Origin: Ramlibacter tataouinensis
GTDB taxonomy: Bacteria > Pseudomonadota > Gammaproteobacteria > Burkholderiales > Burkholderiaceae_C
DNA: 64,000 nucleotides
NCBI GenBank assembly: GCA_002427815.1
Contig: DIZF01000012.1
Span: 186,001-250,000, forward strand
Reading direction: 5' to 3'
Part shown: positions 8,467-16,250 of the stretch, one piece after another
Position numbering within the stretch: position 1 is the first letter of the stretch
How the letters are laid out: each line of letters starts with the position of its first letter
Notes under the pieces: generated by a model
What the model was told of the DNA's origin: nothing
Seen by the model: the letters and a program-made list of their open reading frames with translations, nothing else
Databases searched by the model: none
Translations under genes and position numbers: made by a program

Positions 8467-8827
8467 ACCTGAATCGAGAGACGGCACCGTCGCCGGCCGC
8501 AGTTTGTGGCTCCTTGCCCTCGTGCTGGCGTTCGCAGCTGTCCCCGAATTCAGCTGGGCTCAGAGTAGCACACCCTTCGATCTGCCGATCGTGACGCAGA
8601 TCGGCTGCGCTTTGGTGGACTGGATGACCGGACCACTGGCGATCGTGATCTTCCTGGTTGTGGTCATCGGCACCTTGGTCGTGGGCATCTTCGCCAAGAT
8701 GGACTGGACCAGGATTCTGACGGTCATCATCATTTTTGGTGTTATCCAGGGGCTGGTCGCCGGTACGTTCAAGCTCAACCTTACCAATAAGCCGCAGGTC
8801 TGCCAGAACATCAAGATGTTCCAGTAA
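8441..8827 (+). CDS. virB2: VirB2/TrbC-like T4SS pilin
   Basis: 128 aa from ATG 8441, chosen for the GGAGAG ribosome site in front; it overlaps the end of virB11 by 26 bases. A long signal sequence ends near SWA-Q, and the mature part has two hydrophobic segments separated by a short polar turn (KMDW), the VirB2/TrbC pilin layout. Position between virB11 and virB3 agrees. VirB2 forms the secretion pilus, so this element would have a VirB-type pilus besides its type IV pilus. Confidence 0.75.
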   Translation: MKAPLSPHKPESRDGTVAGRSLWLLALVLAFAAVPEFSWAQSSTPFDLPIVTQIGCALVDWMTGPLAIVIFLVVVIGTLVVGIFAKMDWTRILTVIIIFGVIQGLVAGTFKLNLTNKPQVCQNIKMFQ

Positions 8828-8830
8828 ATC

Positions 8831-9136
8831 ATGGCACGTCGTTCCTCGACCTTTCACGCGAGTTTGCATCGCCCCAAGACGGTAATGGGGATGGATCCTC
8901 TGGCCTTCTACGTCGTGGCGTTCGTAGGCGCCTTCCTGTTCGCCATGGGTGCATATCTGGCGTTGATTGCCGTGTTCCCCGCCTTCGCGGCGGGACGCAT
9001 GCTGAGCAAGAAAGACCCGCTGTTCATGCGAATATTCCTAAGCTATCTCGACGAAGGGGATGCCTACAGCAGCATTCCCAGGCCCGCGGACTACAACAGC
9101 CGACCGGTCGGGTGGGGCAGAGGTGTGCCGTGGTGA
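8831..9136 (+). CDS. virB3: VirB3/TrbD-like inner-membrane protein
   Basis: 101 aa with a short basic N-terminus, an LHRPKTVMGMDPL lead-in typical of VirB3, and one hydrophobic hairpin (about 25-60). VirB3 anchors VirB4 to the inner-membrane complex. It lies 3 bases after virB2, and its stop overlaps the virB4 start. Confidence 0.8.
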   Translation: MARRSSTFHASLHRPKTVMGMDPLAFYVVAFVGAFLFAMGAYLALIAVFPAFAAGRMLSKKDPLFMRIFLSYLDEGDAYSSIPRPADYNSRPVGWGRGVPW

Positions 9137-11676
9137 ACCTGGGCGAGATATTCAAGAAGCCACGGCAGACCGTCCGCTCGCTGGCTGATTTGCTCCCGTG
9201 GTTCGGGTTGCTGGTCGAAGGGGTCGCGCTGTGCAAAAACGGCTCTTTGCTGGCCGGCTTTGCCTATGAGGGAAGCGATATCGAAGGCGTACTGGACGAC
9301 GATGTCAATCGCCGAATCGATCTGCTCCAAATGTCGCTTCGGCAGCTCACCGATCGGATCACGATTCATTCGGTCCAGCGTCGCCGCTTCACCAACGACT
9401 ATCCCTACGCGGAGTTCGTGAATCCGGTTGCCGCAATGATCGACAGAGAGTGGGGCGAATCGACACTGGAAGTGCCTAACGCAGTCCTCGAACACCGCTT
9501 CTACCTCAGCTATCGATATCCCAACAAGACCGAAGCCATCTTTGAACAGTTACGGTCGGAAATCGAGCAGAGCACGAGTCCCTTCAAAGCCATTGCGACG
9601 GTCGCCAAGCGACGCATCAGCGAAAGCTCGGCCATCGCGGCAGTGCGAGGCCAGTTGGGTGAAATATTCGAGGAATTCAACAATGTCCTCAAGAGCTTCG
9701 CGAAGGACATGACCGACACGCTGGGCTTTGTCAGGCTCAGCAGTGACGACCTGCTCGGCGACCTCTTCTGCTCGGCCAACCTGGCCTCGGCACCGGGGCC
9801 TGTGCGTGCGCCGACAAGGGACCCGCACCTGGATACACGGCTTGCGGCCGACGAGATATTGCGGCAGAACCGGTTGCTGGAGTTCCGGGGACCGTCCAGG
9901 AGCACATTCGTTGCCGGGCTCTCCACCACGGGGATGCCGCCTGAGGCATACAGCGTCCACCTGGATCAGTTGATGGCGGCGCCGTGCGAGTACATCCTGG
10001 TCCAGACCTTCAGGTTCATCGACAAGTTCAATGCGGAGAAGGCGATTCAGTCGGCCGAGTCCTTCTACCGCACCGAAGTCAAATCGGCGTCGGTGCGCGT
10101 GTTCGAAAGCCTGACGGGCATCGAAAGCCAGAAGGTGAACACCGGTAACTTGGCCCTGGCCGATGATGCCCAGCAGGCACTGGTGGAGTCGACCGCGCAG
10201 GATCTGACGTTCGGCTACTACAACATGACCGTGCTGGCTCTGGGCAATACAAAAGCCGAAGCTGAGCGCGCCGCCGACATGTTGTCCAGCACGCTGCGCG
10301 CCAGCGGCTACGTGATGACCCGGGAAGAACTGGGGCTGATGTCCGCGTTCATGGGCACCCTGCCGGGTAACGAAGGCGTCCAACTGCGCAAGTACCTAGC
10401 CTCGACGGCGAATATCTCTGACTTGGCCCCAATCCGGACCATCTCGCGCGGCGAGCCGTATCACGGCCTGTTCAGTCGGCTGCACCAGAAGGACTTGCCC
10501 GCGCATGTGCGCTTCCGCACGCCCTACGGCATTCCCTACGACTTCAATTGCCATGCCGAGGACCTGGGTCATACGGTGGTGATAGGCGGAGCGGGCTCGG
10601 GCAAGAGTACCTTTCTGTCGCTGCTGATCGCCGAGTTCCAGAAATTCTTCCCCTGCCAGACCTACATCTTCGACAAAGACCATTCCATAGCTTTGCTGTC
10701 GACGCTGCTGGGCGGGGTCAACATCGATATGGTCAGCCCCGGAAAGACTGGAGCGCGATGCAACCCGGTTCTGCGCATGCTCCGAGATGGCGACGACAGG
10801 GCATTGCTGACCTGGATCGGCGTGCTGTTCGCCTCAGGCGGGAAGCGGCTCAGTCCGGAGGAACTGGAGATCGTGAACACGGTGATCCAGAGCCTGAAGT
10901 CCCTCGGCGAGACGCACTGGACGCTTGGCCTCTTCTACGCCACCTTGGCAGGTCGCAGCCGCGACCTGGCGCTGCAAATCGCGCCGTACGTTGACCGCAG
11001 CCACGACGAGGGCAGCTATACCCGCGGCGCATACAGCGAGTATTTCGACAACGAAGAGGACACGTTCAGCCTCCAATCCATCGTGTGCATGGAAACCGGC
11101 AAGCTCCTTCAGACACCCGAGGTCGCAGCCCCATTCATGGACTACGCTTTCTATTGCATCGAGAAGAAGCTTGACGGCAAGACGCCGACCATGATCTATA
11201 TCGAAGAGGCCTGGTACATGCTGGCCAATCCAATTTTCGAAGAGAAGATCAATGACTGGCTTCGCACGTTCCGCAAGAAGCGGGCGTTCGTCCTCTTTGC
11301 GACGCAATCGCCAGACGAGTTCACCAAACTAAAGGCGTGGCCCGCGTTCGTTGCGAACGTGCCGACGCGGATCTTCCTGCCGGCGCTCAATGACTCGATC
11401 TCGGTGACGGGCGAGATCTACAAGGCCCTGTTCAATCTCAATGATGCCCAGTTGGAGCTGCTGGCCACTGCGCTGCCCAAGCGGGACTATTTGCTGACCA
11501 AGCCCGGCCTGACGCGCCTGGTGCAGGCGCGGATGCCGCACGTTCTGGTGGCGATCAATGAGGCGACAACGCGGCAAGATTTGCGCGAGGCGGCGCACGA
11601 CGCGTCACGCATGGGCGACCCGAACTGGATTACCAAGTACTTCAAGGAGGTGCTGCATGTCGAAGTGGATCTCTAA
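9133..11676 (+). CDS. virB4: VirB4/TrbE-type secretion ATPase
   Basis: About 847 aa from GTG 9133, which overlaps the virB3 stop (GTGA) and has an AGAGG site upstream; GTG 9112 is in frame but within virB3. The N-terminal CagE/VirB4 domain is followed by a RecA-like domain with Walker A GGAGSGKST at 485-493 and Walker B TMIYIEEAW. The size is usual for the family (about 800-870). VirB4 powers T4SS assembly and substrate passage at the inner membrane. It is coupled to its neighbours in the canonical B2-B3-B4-B5 order. Confidence 0.92.
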   Translation: MNLGEIFKKPRQTVRSLADLLPWFGLLVEGVALCKNGSLLAGFAYEGSDIEGVLDDDVNRRIDLLQMSLRQLTDRITIHSVQRRRFTNDYPYAEFVNPVAAMIDREWGESTLEVPNAVLEHRFYLSYRYPNKTEAIFEQLRSEIEQSTSPFKAIATVAKRRISESSAIAAVRGQLGEIFEEFNNVLKSFAKDMTDTLGFVRLSSDDLLGDLFCSANLASAPGPVRAPTRDPHLDTRLAADEILRQNRLLEFRGPSRSTFVAGLSTTGMPPEAYSVHLDQLMAAPCEYILVQTFRFIDKFNAEKAIQSAESFYRTEVKSASVRVFESLTGIESQKVNTGNLALADDAQQALVESTAQDLTFGYYNMTVLALGNTKAEAERAADMLSSTLRASGYVMTREELGLMSAFMGTLPGNEGVQLRKYLASTANISDLAPIRTISRGEPYHGLFSRLHQKDLPAHVRFRTPYGIPYDFNCHAEDLGHTVVIGGAGSGKSTFLSLLIAEFQKFFPCQTYIFDKDHSIALLSTLLGGVNIDMVSPGKTGARCNPVLRMLRDGDDRALLTWIGVLFASGGKRLSPEELEIVNTVIQSLKSLGETHWTLGLFYATLAGRSRDLALQIAPYVDRSHDEGSYTRGAYSEYFDNEEDTFSLQSIVCMETGKLLQTPEVAAPFMDYAFYCIEKKLDGKTPTMIYIEEAWYMLANPIFEEKINDWLRTFRKKRAFVLFATQSPDEFTKLKAWPAFVANVPTRIFLPALNDSISVTGEIYKALFNLNDAQLELLATALPKRDYLLTKPGLTRLVQARMPHVLVAINEATTRQDLREAAHDASRMGDPNWITKYFKEVLHVEVDL

Positions 11677-12424
11677 GACGCTGGCCGCCTGCGTGGGGGT
11701 CAGTCTGTTGGTCACCGCAGTCCCGAGTCGGGCGTGGATAGCGACGGAAATCACGCAGGTGATGAACAACTTGGAACTGGTGCAATCGGTGATGAAGCAG
11801 ATCGACACGGTCAAGCAGTTGGTGGAAACATACAAGATCGTGACGGGGCAGTTGAACCAGCAGGTCCTCGCGGGCCTGAGCATCGGCAGCATCTCGCTGG
11901 CGGACGCGATGGCCATTAGATCGCAGCTAGCCTCGTACGAGGCGGCCCTCCACACATTTGGCGGCGACCTGAATGGCCTGTCAAACGTGTTCGACACCAG
12001 GATGGCGGAATCGAGAATCCTCAATATCTCGCTTGCTGATTACCTAAAAAACGAGACGACGAAAATCAATAACGGCAACACGGAGGCGAAGGCCAGGGTG
12101 CAGCGGGAGGTCGCCATCATGAGCCAAGTGCAGAGCGATGCCGCGCTGGTGCAGCAGTATGGCCAGAAGATTTCGAGTACTGCCGGCGTTCACGCCTCAA
12201 CGCAGCTTTTGAATTCTCAGGTCAATCTGATGACGCAGCAACTCACCAAGCTGGTGTCGATGAATGCGGAAGCTCGAAACAGGGATATCGCCAAGAAGAT
12301 GAATGAAGAAGCAGCGGCTGACAACCAAACCCTCCTGTTCAACCAAGAGGTGGTGAATACGCAAAAGAAGATCGACGCTGCAAACGACGTCATGATCAAG
12401 AGCATGCCCGCGAGGTCAAATTGA
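11657..12424 (+). CDS. VirB5/TrbJ-like periplasmic protein, copy 1
   Basis: 255 aa. ATG 11657 lies in the end of virB4 behind a perfect AAGGAGG. A signal peptide ends near SRAWA-type residues, followed by TEITQVMNNLELV and an almost entirely alpha-helical body, as in VirB5/TrbJ. VirB5 sits at the pilus tip or helps pilus assembly. A second, related gene follows immediately with the same opening, TEVTQILNNVELV. Confidence 0.75.
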   Translation: MSKWISKTLAACVGVSLLVTAVPSRAWIATEITQVMNNLELVQSVMKQIDTVKQLVETYKIVTGQLNQQVLAGLSIGSISLADAMAIRSQLASYEAALHTFGGDLNGLSNVFDTRMAESRILNISLADYLKNETTKINNGNTEAKARVQREVAIMSQVQSDAALVQQYGQKISSTAGVHASTQLLNSQVNLMTQQLTKLVSMNAEARNRDIAKKMNEEAAADNQTLLFNQEVVNTQKKIDAANDVMIKSMPARSN

Positions 12425-13203
12425 GTAGGAAACCTACCGCGCGTTGCATTCTTGTAGCGATGCTCACTCTCATCACAGCCCCCGCTTTCGCGGGCGGAGG
12501 GTTTGTCTGCGGCGGCTGCGCGACCGAGGTGACGCAGATCTTGAATAACGTAGAACTCGTGGCCAAGGTTCAGCAGCAGGTTAAGACTGTCGAGCAGTTG
12601 GTTCAGACCTACAAGGTCCAGTACAGCCAATTGCAGCAACTGATCGCAGCTGGCAAGCAGATCTCGGGCGTAAATCTCGGAGACATCTTGAGCATCACCC
12701 GCGATCTCAATACGTACCAAGGTGTCTTGAGGGGACTCCACGCCGATCTGGGCAGCATGCAGAGTGTCTTCGATACACGCATGGCCGAAGCGAAACTGCT
12801 GAATCTGTCGGCGGAAGATTATTTTGCGCGCGAGGCAGACAAGATACAGAACAAGAATATGGTCGCGAAGGCGAGATTGGCCAACGAGGCGCTGGTCGTA
12901 AAGCAGGTCAACCAGGACATAACGCTTGCGGAGACATATTCCAAACGTATTGCAGTCACCGAAGGGGTTCACCAGTCATCCCAGTTGCTTAACTATCAGA
13001 TGAATCTGATGGCGCAGCAACTGACCCGCTTGGTGCAGATGACCGCGCAACAGCAAGGCAGCGACATCGCCGATCAGGAGAGCGAAAAGGCCTCCAAGCA
13101 CGGATCAGTCCTGCAGATTAACCAGAGCATCGGGAGCGTGCAAAAGACGCTCGACCAAAGAAACGGGGCCATGCTTAATAGCTTGCCACCGCGTGGGAAG
13201 TGA
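12421..13203 (+). CDS. VirB5/TrbJ-like periplasmic protein, copy 2
   Basis: 260 aa from TTG 12421, overlapping copy 1 by 4 bases. A signal peptide ends at AFA-G, and the mature part has a short Cys pair (VCGGC) before the helical VirB5-like body. It shares several stretches with copy 1 (VFDTRMAE, then an LN and ADYL/EDYF region, then TEGVHQSSQLLN versus AGVHASTQLLN), so the two arose by tandem duplication. The stop overlaps the following VirB6-like gene. Confidence 0.72.
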   Translation: MSRKPTARCILVAMLTLITAPAFAGGGFVCGGCATEVTQILNNVELVAKVQQQVKTVEQLVQTYKVQYSQLQQLIAAGKQISGVNLGDILSITRDLNTYQGVLRGLHADLGSMQSVFDTRMAEAKLLNLSAEDYFAREADKIQNKNMVAKARLANEALVVKQVNQDITLAETYSKRIAVTEGVHQSSQLLNYQMNLMAQQLTRLVQMTAQQQGSDIADQESEKASKHGSVLQINQSIGSVQKTLDQRNGAMLNSLPPRGK

Positions 13204-14552
13204 CGACGATGTATCGCAGACTTCTCGATTGGTGGCGCAGCCGGCGCATGCGGCGACCCGTGAGCCGCGCGCGTGTAGGCGCTGCGCGGTGGAAAGGCGG
13301 GGGGTTCTTTGTCATAGCGCTGCTTCTGAGCAGTTCGCTGGTTGCCATCGGCGCTGCAGCACCGGCCGCCGCGCCGACGGCGGGGCGCGCTTCGGCGTAT
13401 GAACTGGGCAAGAACAGCAATGGAGCGGACGCGCTTCAGGCGGTGGTGGCAACAATCGAGGCCAAGCTCAAGGAGATGCAAAATAGCCCGGCCCTGAAGG
13501 ACATCGGGTTCACATTGGTTGCGTTCTTTGTGCTGGCCAATGCTGTGTTCTATCTGCTCAAGGGGTTTGTGAGTGGTGGCGGATTCAGCAGCGTCGCTGG
13601 TGAATTTCTGGTCCTGGCCATCACGCTGGGCGTGACACAGATCTTCATGGACATGAATGTCGGGGGAGTCATTCAGGATTCGCTCGATGTCGTAGCCGGT
13701 GCTATTACGGGCCTTGGCGCCAAGGCGAGCTCGTCGATCGGACAGCTGATGAACGATGCGGCGGTGGATACCTTTACGACCATCCATGATATGTGGAACG
13801 TGGGCGGAATGCTCGGGCGCGGCGCGTTTCAAATTCTGGAAGATGTTGTTCTGGGCGAGCTGCAACTGGTGTTCTTCGCGTTTCTCCTGAAGGTCGCTGC
13901 GATTCTGCTCGCAACGCTCTTCATAGTCACGGCGCTGTGCCTGTATTTCGCGATCCTGGTGACCAGTCAGGTCACGATTTCTATCGCGTTGATCCTGGCG
14001 CCCATATTCGTGCCGTTTCTCTTGTTCCCCCGGGCGAGTTTCATGTTCGACGGGTGGCTGCGGTTCACCATTGGCGCGGGCCTCATGAAAGTCGTCGGCC
14101 TGGTTATGGCGGAGATAACGGGGGCGTTCATGTCCAGCCTGGCCGGGTTATCAACGCAACTGCGGGCCCAGGACGCACCGCCACTGTCGCTCAACATCGC
14201 CACAAACCTCACGGACATTGGCAACAGTTTTAGCGTCGACATCTTCATGTACTTCACGATGGTGCTGCTGGCGATCCTGTCGCTGTATCTCATGGCGCAA
14301 GTGCCGACGATTGCCACCGGTCTTGTGAGCGGAAGCGGCGTAGGAGGCGGCTTCGGTGGCCTGAGATTGATCGCCCTGTACAGCATGCCGGGCAGGGCGT
14401 TGTCCAGGAACATGAGCCCTCGGACTGGCGCCGGGGCGAGGCCACGTCAAGGATCAGGAACTGGCGGAGGATCAGGAGCTGGCACGGGCCAGTCACAGGC
14501 GGGAGGCGGGACGCAGCAAAGGTCCAGCGCCCCGGCGGGATCGCGGCGGTGA
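13200..14552 (+). CDS. VirB6/TrbL-like polytopic membrane protein, copy 1
   Basis: 450 aa; GTG 13200 overlaps the previous stop and ATG 13209 is an alternative start. After an Arg-rich N-terminus and a hydrophobic segment there are about six further membrane helices between residues 100 and 390, then a Gly/Ser/Gln-rich tail. The central ILAPIFVPFLLF-x-FMFDGWLRFTIGAG pattern is the TrbL/VirB6 signature. VirB6 forms part of the inner-membrane channel. A close paralogue follows. Confidence 0.8.
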   Translation: MTTMYRRLLDWWRSRRMRRPVSRARVGAARWKGGGFFVIALLLSSSLVAIGAAAPAAAPTAGRASAYELGKNSNGADALQAVVATIEAKLKEMQNSPALKDIGFTLVAFFVLANAVFYLLKGFVSGGGFSSVAGEFLVLAITLGVTQIFMDMNVGGVIQDSLDVVAGAITGLGAKASSSIGQLMNDAAVDTFTTIHDMWNVGGMLGRGAFQILEDVVLGELQLVFFAFLLKVAAILLATLFIVTALCLYFAILVTSQVTISIALILAPIFVPFLLFPRASFMFDGWLRFTIGAGLMKVVGLVMAEITGAFMSSLAGLSTQLRAQDAPPLSLNIATNLTDIGNSFSVDIFMYFTMVLLAILSLYLMAQVPTIATGLVSGSGVGGGFGGLRLIALYSMPGRALSRNMSPRTGAGARPRQGSGTGGGSGAGTGQSQAGGGTQQRSSAPAGSRR

Positions 14553-14568
14553 CTCGGGAGGAGGATAG

Positions 14569-16131
14569 ATGAGGACACTGATATCCAAACCCTGGTGGCA
14601 AAAGGTGCTGCTGGTGGCGCTGTTGCTCTTGATGTTGGGCTCGGTGTCTTCTCGCGGAGCCACAGGCAGCGCCGCACCGAGTGTGCCGGCCACTCGATCT
14701 GCCGCCTACACGCAAGGCGCGACCGTCAACGCTTTTCAGGCGTTGACGCTGGCAGCCAACACGCTCGATGCCAAGCTCAAAGAGATGCTCCAGTCGCCTG
14801 GGCTCATGAACATTGGGCTTTCGCTGCTGGTGTTCTTTGGCTTGGCCAACGCCATCTTCTTGTTGCTCAAGGGCTACGTCGGCGGAAACGGCCTCAACGG
14901 CGTCATAGCCGACTTTATATCGCTGGCCATCCTGGCTGGTGTTGTCACAATCTTTCTGGATCGCGACGTCGGCGGTGCGATCAAGGATTCCCTGGACGTC
15001 GTGGCCGGGAAAATCACAGGTCTGGGCGGCGGGGCGAATGCCAGCCTTGCGAGCTTGGTGCAAGACGCCACGCTTGACACGTTCGACACCCTCGGCAATT
15101 TGTGGAGTATTGGCTCGACAGTGAAACTCGGGTGGTTGCCCAGCTCGTGGGTGAACGCTCTTTTCTCTTTTCTTCTCAAACTCGCCGCCATAGGATTGGC
15201 GAGTCTGTTCATTCTGGCGGCCGTAGGGATGTACGTGGGAACACTGGTGACCAGTCAGGTGGTGGTCACCATCGGCCTGATCCTCGCGCCGCTGTTCGTT
15301 CCATTTCTTATGTTCTCGCCCGGGGCGTTTCTCTTCGATGGATGGCTGAGATTTACCATCGGAGCCGCGATGATGAAGGTGATCGGCGCATTGATGGTGA
15401 AGATCACCGGAATCATCATGTCAGTCATGGCCGGCATTTCGACGAAGGCCGTAGCCAGCAGCGCGGCGAATGCGCTGGGCGTGGATATCGTTCTTTACGC
15501 TTCCATGATCCTGCTTGCCGGGCTGTGTTTCTACCTGATGCTCCAGGTGCCCGGCATTGCGACGGGGCTTTTGTCGGGAAGCGGGGGAGCTGGCGGCTTC
15601 AGGGGTTGGAGCGAGATTGCCAACCGATCGATGACCGCGCGATTTGGCAATACCTATGCAGCGCCGGCCGCCAAGGCAGCGTGGAAGGGTGGCTGGGCCA
15701 CTGCAGACGCCACACGCGATACGACCCGGATGGGCCTGGCGCGCAGGGCCGGTCGCGTTGACACGGAGCGCGCGCACGCGAATTTCGCCCCAGCCATTAA
15801 CCCCCGTTCCATGGCGAAGTGGAGCGATGCCGAGAAGCACGCCTATCAGCGTGCGCAGGCGCGCGTGAATATGGGTGCATTGAAGGAGTGGCGGAAGAAG
15901 GACCCTGTCACGCGCGAGCCGAAGTCGCCGTGGTATCGCACCACGGATGTCGTCACGGGGCAGGTGCTGGGCAAAAGAGCCTTCGGGTCCACGGCCGGTG
16001 AGTCACGGGCGTCTCCCTCTTGGGGCACGGAGTTTTATGAGATCGCGCATCCGGGGCCTGCGGTGGAGCCCTCGGCCGGGGGGCCACCGCAAGTGCCTCC
16101 GGTCATGATCCAGAAGCCCTCCGGTTCTTGA
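14569..16131 (+). CDS. VirB6/TrbL-like polytopic membrane protein, copy 2
   Basis: 520 aa from ATG 14569 with GGAGGA upstream. It is paralogous to copy 1: the same SLDVVAG-x-ITGLG loop, LAPLFVPFLMF and LFDGWLRFTIGA core, and LQVPGIATGLLSGSG near the last helix. It differs by a longer, basic cytoplasmic C-terminal extension (about 360-520). Two VirB6 proteins in one system are unusual but known where specialised channel subunits exist. A promoter-like sequence follows its stop. Confidence 0.8.
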   Translation: MRTLISKPWWQKVLLVALLLLMLGSVSSRGATGSAAPSVPATRSAAYTQGATVNAFQALTLAANTLDAKLKEMLQSPGLMNIGLSLLVFFGLANAIFLLLKGYVGGNGLNGVIADFISLAILAGVVTIFLDRDVGGAIKDSLDVVAGKITGLGGGANASLASLVQDATLDTFDTLGNLWSIGSTVKLGWLPSSWVNALFSFLLKLAAIGLASLFILAAVGMYVGTLVTSQVVVTIGLILAPLFVPFLMFSPGAFLFDGWLRFTIGAAMMKVIGALMVKITGIIMSVMAGISTKAVASSAANALGVDIVLYASMILLAGLCFYLMLQVPGIATGLLSGSGGAGGFRGWSEIANRSMTARFGNTYAAPAAKAAWKGGWATADATRDTTRMGLARRAGRVDTERAHANFAPAINPRSMAKWSDAEKHAYQRAQARVNMGALKEWRKKDPVTREPKSPWYRTTDVVTGQVLGKRAFGSTAGESRASPSWGTEFYEIAHPGPAVEPSAGGPPQVPPVMIQKPSGS

Positions 16132-16194
16132 GCGTGGGCCGGGACGTTCCGAAACGGTCAATCCGGCAGCACGCCAGTGGTCCGCGGCCAGCTC

Positions 16195-16222
16195 TTGACA
16201 AGGGGTCGACATAGGGTAGATT
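16195..16222 (+). promoter_or_regulatory. sigma70 promoter inside the T4SS operon
   Basis: A perfect TTGACA (16195-16200), a 16-base spacer and TAGATT (16217-16222) form a good sigma70 promoter facing the AAA+ ATPase gene. Because the -10 overlaps the TTG at 16221, that TTG cannot be the start from this promoter; ATG 16251 fits, leaving about 20 bases of leader. Confidence 0.6.
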
Positions 16223-16250
16223 GGTTTTACCGATAAATCGCCTTTCGCCT

